From Microbacterium capsulatum (GTDB lineage: Bacteria > Actinomycetota > Actinomycetes > Actinomycetales > Microbacteriaceae), in NCBI RefSeq assembly GCF_030865425.1, contig NZ_JAVFCB010000010.1:1-64000 (forward strand): a DNA stretch of 64,000 bases, in the 5' to 3' direction. Below the pieces are notes generated by a model. It was not told the origin of the DNA and did not search any database. It was given only the letters and a program-made list of their open reading frames with translations. This document shows, in pieces, positions 43,895-52,167 of this stretch; position 1 is the first letter of the stretch, and the number at the start of each line of letters is the position of its first letter. The translations under genes were made by a program, and so were the position numbers.

Positions 43895-46002
43895 CCCGGG
43901 GGACGCCGGAGGCGCGGGGGGCGTTCGGGGCGCTGATGCTGGCGCTCGCGCTGGTCGTGGGTGTTCTCGTCCCGGTCGTCGGCTCCGCTCCCGCCGCGTC
44001 GGCCGCGTCGGCATCGGACTGGAACGCCGGATACATCATCGACGACGCGGTCTTCTACGACTCGAACGCGATGACCGCGACCGATGTGCAGACCTTCCTC
44101 AACGCCGTGCAGTCCGGGTGCGCGTCCGGCTACACCTGCCTGAACGGATACGGGCAGAGCACCCCGAACGTCGCAGCGGACCGGTACTGCAACGGCTATT
44201 CCGGGGCCGGCTATCAGACCGCAGCCCAGATCATCGACATCGTCGCCCGCAGCTGCGGTATCAGCCAACGCGTCATCCTGACCCTGCTCCAGAAGGAGCA
44301 GGGGCTCGTCACTTCGAGCGCACCGACGCAGTGGAACTGGTCGGCCGCGATGGGGCAGGGGTGTCCGGACACGGCGGCGTGCGACAGCAGCGTCGCCGGA
44401 TTCTTCTACCAGGTCTACTACGGGGCCCGGCAGTTCCAGGTCTACCGCTTGAACCCGAACAGCTTCGGCTACCAAGCGGGCCGGGTCAACAACATCCTCT
44501 ACAACCCGGAAGCCAGCTGCGGGACCGCGAGCGTCTACATCCAGAACCAGGCGACCGCGGGGCTGTACATCTACACCCCGTACACGCCGAACGCCGCAGC
44601 ACTCGCCAACCTGTACGGCACCGGCGATGCCTGTTCCGCCTACGGGAACCGGAACTTCTGGCGGATCTTCACCGACTGGTTCGGCAACCCGCAGCGGTAC
44701 ACGGTCCTCGACGGGTTCGCCTCGTACTACTCCGCCCACGGCGGCGCGACGGGACCGATCGGCCAGCCGATCTCGTTCGGGGTCTACGTCACGCAGAACG
44801 GCCAGGGCTGGTACCAGCGGTTCTCCGGCGGCAATCTCTACGGCAGCTATCAGGGCGGCACCGCCTTCATCCCCAACGGGTCGGCCCTCACCGAGTACAA
44901 CCGTCAGAACGGTCCCTACGGCTCGATGGGCTGGCCCAGCAGTGAGCAGACGTGCGATGCATCAGGGCGCTGCGTGCAGTCGTTCGTGTCCGCGATGATG
45001 TCGTCGACCAGCACGTACGGCGCCCACGTGCTCTGGGGCGGCGTGAAGGACTACTGGCTGCAGTCGGGCGGCAACGCCGGCCCGCTCGGGGCCGCGCTGA
45101 ACGACATGGTCTACTCGACGCCCGCGGCCGGGGCCGCCTGGGTGCAGAACTTCCAGGCCGGGGTGCTGGTGCAGACCGGGGCAGGGTTCCAGCTGATCCC
45201 GTATTCCCCGACCCAGGACGTGTGGTCGGCGAGCGGCAGCGGCGCCGGACCGTTGGGCTGGCCCGTCTCCGCCTACTCCTGCGACGCGTCGGGGTGCCTC
45301 CAGCGCTTCACGGGCGGGGCGATCACCTCGACCTCGACCTATGGCGCGCACGCCATCACCGGACCCTTCGCACAGGCGTGGTCCGCTTCGGGCGGGATGA
45401 CCGGATTCGGTGCGGCTCTCAACGACGCCGTCACGCTCTCGACCGGCGGCGGCGGAGCGGTGCAGAACTACGCGGCGGGCATCGTGACGTCCACGAGCGC
45501 GGGCACCTTCCTCGTGCCGTACGGCTCGATCCAGGCGATGTGGTCCGCGGCCGGCGGGCAGTCCGGCACCTACGGATGGCCGCTCGGCGCCGCGCAGTGC
45601 GCGGGGGGAACGAGCTGCGCGATGTCCTTCCAGGGCGGGGTGATCTCGTCGTCCACGTGGGGCGTGTTCCCGACCTTCGGCTCCCTCGCGGGAGCATGGG
45701 TCGCCGGCGGCGGAGTGAAGGGCTACGGCGTCGCGATCAACGCGATCCGATTCGGATCGCCGTCGGGCGGAGGCTGGATCCAGCACTACATGACCGGTGT
45801 GCTCACTCAGCAGGTCGGCGGGCAGCCCGTGTACAGCGCGTACGGACCGATCCTCGACACCTGGTACCACTACGGCGCGGAGAACACCTGGCTGGGGTGG
45901 CCGAGCTCGGCCGCCGTGTGCACCGCGAACGGATGCACCCAGCAGTTCCAGCACGGGGTCGCGCGCTCGAACGCCGGAGGCGTGTCGTTCACGACGACGT
46001 AG
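43891..46002 (+). CDS. Secreted LGFP-repeat wall protein with lysozyme-like N-terminal domain
   Basis: The 703-residue product has a signal peptide (about 1-40, ending ASAASA). Residues about 42-262 form a domain with VQTFLNAVQSGCASGYTCLN, RVILTLLQKEQGLVTSS and PNSFGYQAGRVNNILYNPEA; the LQKEQGL helix recalls lysozyme-like folds with a Glu, but activity is unproven. Residues about 273-700 are eight LGFP repeats. Repeats 2, 4, 6 and 8 carry a C-x4/5-C pair and a GWP turn; 1, 3, 5 and 7 do not. LGFP repeats bind the cell wall. Alternatively a non-enzymatic adhesin. Confidence 0.85.
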   Translation: MTRGTPEARGAFGALMLALALVVGVLVPVVGSAPAASAASASDWNAGYIIDDAVFYDSNAMTATDVQTFLNAVQSGCASGYTCLNGYGQSTPNVAADRYCNGYSGAGYQTAAQIIDIVARSCGISQRVILTLLQKEQGLVTSSAPTQWNWSAAMGQGCPDTAACDSSVAGFFYQVYYGARQFQVYRLNPNSFGYQAGRVNNILYNPEASCGTASVYIQNQATAGLYIYTPYTPNAAALANLYGTGDACSAYGNRNFWRIFTDWFGNPQRYTVLDGFASYYSAHGGATGPIGQPISFGVYVTQNGQGWYQRFSGGNLYGSYQGGTAFIPNGSALTEYNRQNGPYGSMGWPSSEQTCDASGRCVQSFVSAMMSSTSTYGAHVLWGGVKDYWLQSGGNAGPLGAALNDMVYSTPAAGAAWVQNFQAGVLVQTGAGFQLIPYSPTQDVWSASGSGAGPLGWPVSAYSCDASGCLQRFTGGAITSTSTYGAHAITGPFAQAWSASGGMTGFGAALNDAVTLSTGGGGAVQNYAAGIVTSTSAGTFLVPYGSIQAMWSAAGGQSGTYGWPLGAAQCAGGTSCAMSFQGGVISSSTWGVFPTFGSLAGAWVAGGGVKGYGVAINAIRFGSPSGGGWIQHYMTGVLTQQVGGQPVYSAYGPILDTWYHYGAENTWLGWPSSAAVCTANGCTQQFQHGVARSNAGGVSFTTT

Positions 46003-47191
46003 TGAAGTCCACCTCGGCGGCGACGGTGCCGACGCTGCGCTCGCTCCCGCGCACGTGCAGCAGCGCCGCCTGCCATCGGATGTCCGTGTCGGCACGGACC
46101 AGGTCGTTGACGCGGGCGTTGATGTAGTACTCACCGACGCCGAGGGCGACGGTGCGGATGCGGAAGTCGACGTGCCGGTTCTCCCCGGCGCGGAGGGGGG
46201 ACAGGTCCTCGCGGAGCCGGTCGCTGCTGGTGCCGAGGACCATCTGACCGTTCGGCGTGTCGATTCCGAATCCGATCGTCCACTCGGCGACGTCCTCGAC
46301 GGCCTCGACGTGCAGGCGGATGGTCAGCTCGTCGCCCTGTGCGACGTGGTTGGAGACCGTGCCTTCGGAGTCGAGGAGCTCGACGTCCGTGACGCTGACC
46401 GGATGGGTCGGCTCGACCTGCTCCGCGGCCCCGTTGATGCGGCCGTACTCGAGGATGTCGCGCAGGGCGGAGAGGCCCTCCTGAGGGCGACCCGCGAACG
46501 CGACCTTGCCGTCGTTCATCACGAACGTCCAGTCGCAGAGCTCGGAGATCTGAGACGCGGCATGGCTGACGATCACGATCGTCCGGCCCTCCTGCTGGAA
46601 GCTGCGGATCTTGTCCATGCATTTGCGCTGGAACGCCTCATCGCCGACCGCGAGCACCTCGTCGACCAGCAGGATGTCGGGATCGGTGTGCACGGCGACG
46701 GCGAACGCGAGCCGCATGTACATGCCGGAGGAGTAGAACTTCACCTCGTTGTCGATGAACTCGCCGATCCCGGAGAAGGCGACGATCTCGTCGAACCTGT
46801 CGTCCGTCTCCTGACGGCTCAGACCGAGCAGCGCGGCATTGAGGTACACGTTCTCGCGCCCGCTCAGCTCAGGGTGGAATCCGGCGCCGAGTTCGAGCAG
46901 CGCCGCGATGCGACCGCGCACCAGGACGCTGCCGGAATCGGGGGAGAGGATGCCGCCGATCAGCTTCAGCGTGGTGCTCTTGCCGGAGCCGTTCGCTCCG
47001 AGCAGCCCCACGGTGGTCCCGGCGTGGATCGTCAGGTCGACCGCGTCGAGCGCGACGTGGTGGCGACGGTGCTCGCGCGCCTTCATGTAGCCGAGGACGC
47101 GGTCCTTGATGGTGTTGTCCGTGCGGACCACGAACGACTTCGACACGGTGTGGAGGCGCACGACCTCCGGGGTGGGTTCGGCCAATGCCAT
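45989..47191 (-). CDS. Polysaccharide ABC transporter ATP-binding protein (Wzt/TagH-like)
   Basis: ATPase of an ABC-2 exporter for polyprenyl-linked glycans, 400 residues. Walker A is LLGANGSGKST (63-73), GAGFHPELSGRENVYLN is the hallmark of O-antigen/teichoic acid ATPases, the signature is YSSGMYMRLAFA, and Walker B is DILLVDEVLAVGD. The C-terminal 150 residues form a separate beta-rich domain like that of Wzt, which recognises the glycan's end group. It starts 1 nt after the permease stop and overlaps the convergent LGFP gene by 14 nt. Confidence 0.92.
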   Translation of the reverse strand: MALAEPTPEVVRLHTVSKSFVVRTDNTIKDRVLGYMKAREHRRHHVALDAVDLTIHAGTTVGLLGANGSGKSTTLKLIGGILSPDSGSVLVRGRIAALLELGAGFHPELSGRENVYLNAALLGLSRQETDDRFDEIVAFSGIGEFIDNEVKFYSSGMYMRLAFAVAVHTDPDILLVDEVLAVGDEAFQRKCMDKIRSFQQEGRTIVIVSHAASQISELCDWTFVMNDGKVAFAGRPQEGLSALRDILEYGRINGAAEQVEPTHPVSVTDVELLDSEGTVSNHVAQGDELTIRLHVEAVEDVAEWTIGFGIDTPNGQMVLGTSSDRLREDLSPLRAGENRHVDFRIRTVALGVGEYYINARVNDLVRADTDIRWQAALLHVRGSERSVGTVAAEVDFTTSS

Positions 47192-47192
47192 G

Positions 47193-48110
47193 TCACAGCT
47201 CCTGAGCGAGACTGCCCTGCATGCGCTGGAACAGCCAATGCGCGACGAACAGGAGGGCAACGCCGACGATGCCGGCGATGCCCATCCGCAGTGCGAGATC
47301 GGTGGGGTAATCCGCTGCCGTTCCACCTGCCCACAGTGCGCGGTGGAACCCGAGCACGGCGAGGGTGAGCGGGTTGTTGGTGTAGAGCTCGAGGGTCCAG
47401 GACGGCAGCCCGAAGCGCGTGAAGACCGCGGCGACCATGCGCCAGGAATAGACGATGGGGGAGGCCCACATGAGCAGGGTGAGCAGGATCTCGGTGATGT
47501 ACTGCACGTCGCGCAGGTACACGTTCAGCGCCGACAGGATGAGTCCGGCCGCGAGCACGTAGACGAGCACGAGGAGAATGGACGGGAGCAGATACCACAG
47601 GCCGCTCGGATCCGGCCACTCCCGGAACACGACGACCGCTCCGATGAGGACGAGCAGCTGCATGCCGAAGAGGAAGATCGCACCGCCCACGGACGCGAGC
47701 GGGAAGATCTCGCGCGGGAGATAGATCTTCTTGACGAGGCCCGCGTTGTTCACGATGGAGCCCGCCGCGGCGCCCAGGCTCTCGGAGAAGAGCATGAAGA
47801 TGGTCAGCCCCGAGAAGATGTAGATGCCGAAGTTCGGCACGCCCTTCGCTGCGCCGAGCACCTGACCGAGGATCAGGAAGTAGGTCATCAGAAGGACGAT
47901 CGGCCGGATCAGGGTCCACAGGAACCCCAGCGCGCTCCCGCGGTAGCGCACCTGGAGGTCGCGACGGGTCAGCAGCCAGAGAAGCTCCCTGTGTCGTAGG
48001 ATCTCGCGCAGCCTGCTCGCCGGTGCCGGGGATCCGCCCAGGGGGCGCAATGGCAGTTCGGCCAGGCGCGCGTAGCGGTCGTCAGCCGTCATCTGACCTT
48101 CAGTCGTCAT
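47193..48110 (-). CDS. Polysaccharide ABC-2 exporter permease
   Basis: The 305-residue membrane subunit has six hydrophobic segments. Seen: LLWLLTRRDLQVRYRGSALG and FLWTLIRPI at the N-terminus, KKIYLPREIFPLASV in the loop, and VYLRDVQYITEILL near the end, all typical of Wzm/TagG/RfbD permeases. It pairs with the downstream ATPase. Two ATG codons 18 nt apart (48110 and 48092) are both usable; GAAGG precedes the second. They lie in a short tandem duplication. Confidence 0.9.
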   Translation of the reverse strand: MTTEGQMTADDRYARLAELPLRPLGGSPAPASRLREILRHRELLWLLTRRDLQVRYRGSALGFLWTLIRPIVLLMTYFLILGQVLGAAKGVPNFGIYIFSGLTIFMLFSESLGAAAGSIVNNAGLVKKIYLPREIFPLASVGGAIFLFGMQLLVLIGAVVVFREWPDPSGLWYLLPSILLVLVYVLAAGLILSALNVYLRDVQYITEILLTLLMWASPIVYSWRMVAAVFTRFGLPSWTLELYTNNPLTLAVLGFHRALWAGGTAADYPTDLALRMGIAGIVGVALLFVAHWLFQRMQGSLAQEL

Positions 48111-48122
48111 CTGACCGACTCA
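48087..48122. repeat. 18-bp tandem duplication at the exporter permease start
   Basis: CGTCATCTGACC occurs at 48087-48098 and 48105-48116, a period of 18 bp, which duplicates the ATG (minus strand) and surrounding codons and yields MTTEGQ-MTADD at the N-terminus. Confidence 0.6.
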
Positions 48123-48153
48123 GTCCTGCCCTGTTCGAACGCACACCAAGAAA

Positions 48154-48159
48154 TATACT
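48154..48159 (+). promoter_or_regulatory. -10 element for the talose-type dehydrogenase gene
   Basis: TATACT ends 9 nt before the ATG at 48169, within the short divergent gap between the exporter permease and this gene. Confidence 0.45.
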
Positions 48160-48168
48160 TGAGACATC

Positions 48169-49056
48169 ATGAGTGCTTCCCCAGAACCCTCCGCCGTCGT
48201 CGTGACCGGTGCCGCCGGTTACATCGGTCGCCACGTCGTGACCGCTCTGATCAATCGGGGCCACCGCGTCGTCGCCGTGGTCCGTCCGGGATCCCGCGAT
48301 CGGGTCGATCCGGCGGCCGAGATCAGGGAAGCGGACATCCTCGCCCCGGAGTTCGACCCCGCCACCGTCGTCGACGCGTCCACCGCGGCGTTCGTCCACC
48401 TCGCCTGGCAGGACGGCTTCCGCCATGACGCGCCTTCGCACATGCTGGCGCTGTCCGCGCACTTCCGCCTCCTGACCGCGGTGGCCGAGCTCGGCGTGCC
48501 CCGACTCAGCGTCCTGGGGACGATGCACGAGATCGGCTACTGGGAGGGCGCGATCGACGAGACCACTCCGGCGCGCCCCCGATCCCTGTACGGCATCGCG
48601 AAGAACGCGCTGCGCACCGCCCTGGACGTCGCGATCCCGGCCACGACGGATGTCGCCTGGCTGCGCTGCTTCTACATCCTGGGGGACGACCGGAACAACA
48701 GCTCGATCTTCGCGAAGCTGCTCGACGCGGCCGACCGCGGGCAGACGACGTTCCCGTTCACCTCCGGACGCAACGAGTACGACTTCATCGACGTGCACGA
48801 GCTGGCCGACCAGATCGCCGTCGCATCGGTCACGGACGGCGTCACCGGAATCATCAACTGCGCCTCGGGCGAGCCCATGTCCCTGGGTGCTCGCGTCGAG
48901 CAGTTCATCGCCGACAACTCTCTGGCGATCACGCTGGAATACGGTGCGTTCCCCGACCGCGAGTACGACTCGCCGGGCGTGTGGGGGGACGCGACCCGGA
49001 TCCGGCAGCTGATGGCGAGCGCCGCCCCGGCAGCGGCCGCGGGAACCGCACGCTAG
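48169..49056 (+). CDS. NAD-dependent epimerase/dehydratase family sugar reductase
   Basis: The 295-residue extended SDR protein has VVVTGAAGYIGRHVV (NAD loop), the variant catalytic LYGIAKNAL (Y-x3-K), and LRCFYILGDD after the active site. Length and overall pattern suit dTDP-6-deoxy-L-lyxo-4-hexulose reductases of the Tll/RmlD type. It lies directly before the rmlC-like gene (11 nt gap), so it may reduce the 4-keto sugar made by RmlC to 6-deoxy-L-talose or L-rhamnose. This product is inferred from position. Confidence 0.72.
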   Translation: MSASPEPSAVVVTGAAGYIGRHVVTALINRGHRVVAVVRPGSRDRVDPAAEIREADILAPEFDPATVVDASTAAFVHLAWQDGFRHDAPSHMLALSAHFRLLTAVAELGVPRLSVLGTMHEIGYWEGAIDETTPARPRSLYGIAKNALRTALDVAIPATTDVAWLRCFYILGDDRNNSSIFAKLLDAADRGQTTFPFTSGRNEYDFIDVHELADQIAVASVTDGVTGIINCASGEPMSLGARVEQFIADNSLAITLEYGAFPDREYDSPGVWGDATRIRQLMASAAPAAAAGTAR

Positions 49057-49059
49057 GCT
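49054..49059 (+). promoter_or_regulatory. -10 element of leaderless promoter for the rmlC-like gene
   Basis: TAGGCT, overlapping the TAG stop of the preceding gene, ends 8 nt before the ATG at 49068. Confidence 0.45.
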
Positions 49060-49067
49060 CCGTGGAT

Positions 49068-49637
49068 ATGCCTCTCGAATACGGTAAGCCTCTGGCCGCG
49101 CACTCCACGCCGATTCCCGGCATGCTCCTCATCGATCTGCCCGTCCACGGCGACAACCGGGGCTGGTTCAAGGAGAACTGGCAGCGCGAGAAGATGCTCG
49201 CGATCGGCCTGCCCGATTTCGGCCCGGTGCAGAACAACATCTCGTTCAACGACGCCGTCGGCACGACCCGCGGAATCCACGCGGAGCCCTGGGACAAATT
49301 CATCTCGATCGCCTTCGGCAGCGTGTTCGGGGCGTGGGTGGACCTTCGCCCCGACAACTTCGGGACGGTGTTCACGGCGGTGCTCGATCCGTCGACGGCC
49401 ATCTACGTCCCCCGAGGCGTGGGCAACGCGTACCAGACGCTGGAGCCCAACACGGCGTACACCTACCTGGTGAACGACCACTGGAAGCCCGGTGCACAGG
49501 CGGAGTACACGTTCCTGAACCTCGCGGACGAAGAGGCCGCGATCGAGTGGCCCATCCCGCTGGAGCAGGCGGAGCTCTCCGACAAGGATCGTGCCCACCC
49601 GCGCCTGCGCGAGCTCCGGACGATGGATCAGGGCTGA
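49068..49637 (+). CDS. dTDP-4-dehydrorhamnose 3,5-epimerase-like protein, stand-alone
   Basis: The 189-residue product is a cupin of the RmlC family. Seen: LPVHGDNRGWFKENWQREKM, RGIHAEPWDKF (catalytic His and Lys region), and PRGVGNAYQTLEPNTAYTYL. This text matches the N-terminal half of the actinobacterial bifunctional RmlC-RmlD protein rather than ordinary RmlC. The reductase half is absent: the frame stops after the epimerase domain (ELRTMDQG). It should epimerise dTDP-4-keto-6-deoxyglucose at C3 and C5. Confidence 0.82.
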   Translation: MPLEYGKPLAAHSTPIPGMLLIDLPVHGDNRGWFKENWQREKMLAIGLPDFGPVQNNISFNDAVGTTRGIHAEPWDKFISIAFGSVFGAWVDLRPDNFGTVFTAVLDPSTAIYVPRGVGNAYQTLEPNTAYTYLVNDHWKPGAQAEYTFLNLADEEAAIEWPIPLEQAELSDKDRAHPRLRELRTMDQG

Positions 49638-49701
49638 GTCGATCGCGCGCTGCGCGGGCGTCGAGCGAATGCCGCATCGGACGCCGCAGACCCGCCTGAA
49701 C

Positions 49702-49707
49702 TAGGAT
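49702..49707 (+). promoter_or_regulatory. -10 element of leaderless promoter for the GT2 gene
   Basis: TAGGAT ends 8 nt before the ATG at 49716. Confidence 0.45.
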
Positions 49708-49715
49708 TGCGAACG

Positions 49716-50756
49716 ATGAACGAAAGCTCCCCCTCCGCGTCGCCCACGCCTCACCGCGTCAGTGTCGTCATTCCCGTCTACCAGGGCGAGCGGACGCTGG
49801 GCCGGGTGGTTGAAGAACTCGTGGAGTACTCGGTCACGTCGGCTTCGCCTCAGGGCCGGCGGTTCGAGGTGACGGAGATCATCCCGGTCTACGACCACGG
49901 ACCCGATGGTTCCGCTCGGGTGATCCGCGAGCTCGCCGAGCGACACGCGATCGTGCGGCCGGTCTGGTTGTCGAGGAACTTCGGCCAGCACCCGGCGACG
50001 ATGGCCGGAATGGCCTCCTCCAGTGGTGACTGGATCGTCACGATGGACGAAGACGGGCAACAGGATCCGGCATTCATCGGCCGCCTCCTCGACGCCGCCG
50101 TCGAGGACCGCGCGGGTGTCGTCTACGGCGCCCCGACGAATCCTCCTCCGCACGGGGCGTTCCGCAACGCCGCCTCTCGCGCGTCGAAGCGCATCACATC
50201 GATGCTGATGGGATCGGACCAGGCCTCGAAGTACAACAGTTACCGGTTCCTGCTCGGAGAGGTCGGCAGGAGCGTCGCCGCCTACGCCGGGCCCGGCGTC
50301 TATCTCGACGTCGCGCTGGGTTGGATCGCGAACAAGACCTCGACCGCCCCTGTCGTGGCACGCCAGGAGGGCGACGACCGGCGTTCGGGATACCGGCTGC
50401 GGACCCTCCTCTCGCACTTCTGGCGCATGGTCGTCACCAGCGGTACCCGCGTGCTCCGCCTCGTGAGCCTTCTGGGTGCGCTCATCGCCCTCATCGGAGT
50501 CGTGCTCGCGGTCTGGATCGCGGTCGCGCATCTCGTCGGCGCGGGGACGAACATTCAGGGCTGGAGTTCCCTGATGGTGGTGATCCTCCTCTCCAGCGGC
50601 GCGATCCTCTTCGCGCTCGGGGTCCTGGCGGAGTACATCGGAGTCGCCGTGAACTCCGCCCTGGGGCGGCCGCTGTACGTGATCTCGTCCGATCCCCTTG
50701 CCGGCCCGCTCTACCGCGATTCCGTCGCTCAGGCTCCCCGGTCGCCGACGCAGTAA
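49716..50756 (+). CDS. GT2 polyprenyl-phosphate glycosyltransferase (GtrB/DPM1-like)
   Basis: The 346-residue product has an N-terminal GT-A domain (VSVVIPVYQGERTLGRVVEE, WLSRNFGQHPATMAGM, VTMDEDGQQDP with the DxD-like site) and two C-terminal membrane segments (about 252-275 and 290-312). This is the plan of enzymes that charge undecaprenyl phosphate with one sugar. With the GtrA and GT-C genes at 51.7-53.6 kb it would form a complete sugar-flipping system. Confidence 0.88.
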   Translation: MNESSPSASPTPHRVSVVIPVYQGERTLGRVVEELVEYSVTSASPQGRRFEVTEIIPVYDHGPDGSARVIRELAERHAIVRPVWLSRNFGQHPATMAGMASSSGDWIVTMDEDGQQDPAFIGRLLDAAVEDRAGVVYGAPTNPPPHGAFRNAASRASKRITSMLMGSDQASKYNSYRFLLGEVGRSVAAYAGPGVYLDVALGWIANKTSTAPVVARQEGDDRRSGYRLRTLLSHFWRMVVTSGTRVLRLVSLLGALIALIGVVLAVWIAVAHLVGAGTNIQGWSSLMVVILLSSGAILFALGVLAEYIGVAVNSALGRPLYVISSDPLAGPLYRDSVAQAPRSPTQ

Positions 50757-50759
50757 CCC

Positions 50760-51701
50760 ATGTCAGAGTCATACGCGCGACCTCATCGGTGGGTCATCGG
50801 CGCAGGAGGACTCCTCGGGGGTGCGATCTGTCGAGCAGCCGCCGAACGCGGCGAAGCGCCCTTCACGCATCGCGTGACGTGGGACAGCCGGGAGTCGGCT
50901 CTCGCGAGCCTGACCGCGGGGCTGCAAGGATTTCGAAGGATCCGGAACGGCCGGCGACTCGAGATCCTGTGGTGTGCGGGCTCCGGCGTGACGTCCAGCG
51001 GTCAGGCGCATCTCGAGCAGGAGATCTCCGTCCTGTCCGAGTTCCTCGAGTCGCTTGCGAACCACCTCTCTCCCGAGGAACTGGCGTCTCTCACGCTGTT
51101 CTACCCCTCGTCCGTCGGCGGCGTGTACGGGGGCAGCACCGACGCCCCGATCACCGAGGTCTCGGCGACCCAGGCGATCTCCCCCTATGGAGAGGCAAAG
51201 CTTCGCGCAGAGAACATCGTCCGGCGATTCGCGCACGCCCACAGCGTCCGGGTGTTCATCGGCCGACTGTCGAACCTGTACGGCGCCGGACAGGACATGC
51301 GCAAGGGACAGGGCCTCATCTCGGTCCTGCTGCAGAAGAACCTCGAACGCAACGCCACGACGATCTTCATGCCACTGGACACGTTGCGGGATTACATCTA
51401 CGTCGACGACGCGGCCGCGCTCATCCTCGACTGCGTGGACAGATGCGCGACGGCATCCTCGTCCCAGACGGTGACGAAGATCATCGCCGCGAACTCCCCG
51501 ACCTCGATCGCCTCGATCCTCGGCGCGGTCAGGACCGAACTCAAGCGACGGCCGCTCGTCGTGATGGCCTCGACGCCGCAGGCCAGCATGCAGGCCCGGA
51601 ATCTGACGGTGCAGTCCGTCGTCTGGCCGGACCTCGACCAGCGTCACCTCACGTCGTTGCCCGTCGGCATCATGAAGATGCGCCGCACACTGCGGTCGTG
51701 A
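50760..51701 (+). CDS. NAD-dependent sugar epimerase/dehydratase
   Basis: The 313-residue extended SDR-like protein begins WVIGAGGLLGGAICRAAAER (glycine-rich loop), with the active-site pair LFYPSSVGGVYG and SPYGEAKLRAE (Y-x3-K), then IGRLSNLYGAGQDM. It is less conserved than the neighbouring epimerases. It begins 3 nt after the GT2 stop, so it is co-transcribed. Likely makes or modifies a nucleotide sugar or polyprenyl sugar for the same polymer; exact reaction unknown. Confidence 0.75.
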   Translation: MSESYARPHRWVIGAGGLLGGAICRAAAERGEAPFTHRVTWDSRESALASLTAGLQGFRRIRNGRRLEILWCAGSGVTSSGQAHLEQEISVLSEFLESLANHLSPEELASLTLFYPSSVGGVYGGSTDAPITEVSATQAISPYGEAKLRAENIVRRFAHAHSVRVFIGRLSNLYGAGQDMRKGQGLISVLLQKNLERNATTIFMPLDTLRDYIYVDDAAALILDCVDRCATASSSQTVTKIIAANSPTSIASILGAVRTELKRRPLVVMASTPQASMQARNLTVQSVVWPDLDQRHLTSLPVGIMKMRRTLRS

Positions 51702-51717
51702 CCCTGCTGCGGAGGTC

Positions 51718-52167
51718 TCAGGACTCCGACCGCGAGTCGTCGGCGCCCGCCGTCGCCGGCCGGAAGACGACGGTCTTGAACATCAGGAAGTTCCAGACGA
51801 GGGCGATGCCGATCGCCGCAGCCTTCGGGATCGCGATGCGAAGGATCTCGGTAGGGTGGAAGCCGGCGAGGACCGCTCCCACGCCCCAGATCACGAGAGG
51901 TTGGATGATCCACAACCCGACACCCGTGACGACGATGAACTTGGCCAGCTGGACGGCCGCCGAACGCCGCCCCGTCGGGTGGACCTTGAACGTGAAGTAC
52001 CGGTTCCCGAAATAGCTCGTCAGGAGGCCGCAGCTCGTCGAGATGAGATTGGCGATGAACGGGGGAACACCGGCCCACGCGAGCACGAGGTAGACGAAGA
52101 AGTCGACGAGCGTGTTGACCACGCCGACGAGGCTGAAGCGCAGAACGTGCTGGGCGTGCTTCCTCAC
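51718..52167 (-). CDS. GtrA-family membrane protein, putative polyprenyl-sugar flippase
   Basis: The 149-residue protein has four hydrophobic segments and the family pattern VLRFSLVGVVNTLVDFFVYL at the N-terminus, LISTSCGLLTSYFGNRYFTF after segment two, and WNFLMFKTVVF at the end. GtrA proteins are thought to flip polyprenyl-phosphate-linked sugars. The GTG overlaps the stop of the upstream GT-C gene (GTGA), coupling flippase and transferase. Confidence 0.87.
   Translation of the reverse strand: MRKHAQHVLRFSLVGVVNTLVDFFVYLVLAWAGVPPFIANLISTSCGLLTSYFGNRYFTFKVHPTGRRSAAVQLAKFIVVTGVGLWIIQPLVIWGVGAVLAGFHPTEILRIAIPKAAAIGIALVWNFLMFKTVVFRPATAGADDSRSES

Noticed and set aside
49068..49637. Truncation of the rmlC-like gene as a pseudogene
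   Set aside because: The epimerase domain is complete with its His/Lys region and the stop lies at the domain boundary. No reductase remnant is readable in the 80 bp that follow.
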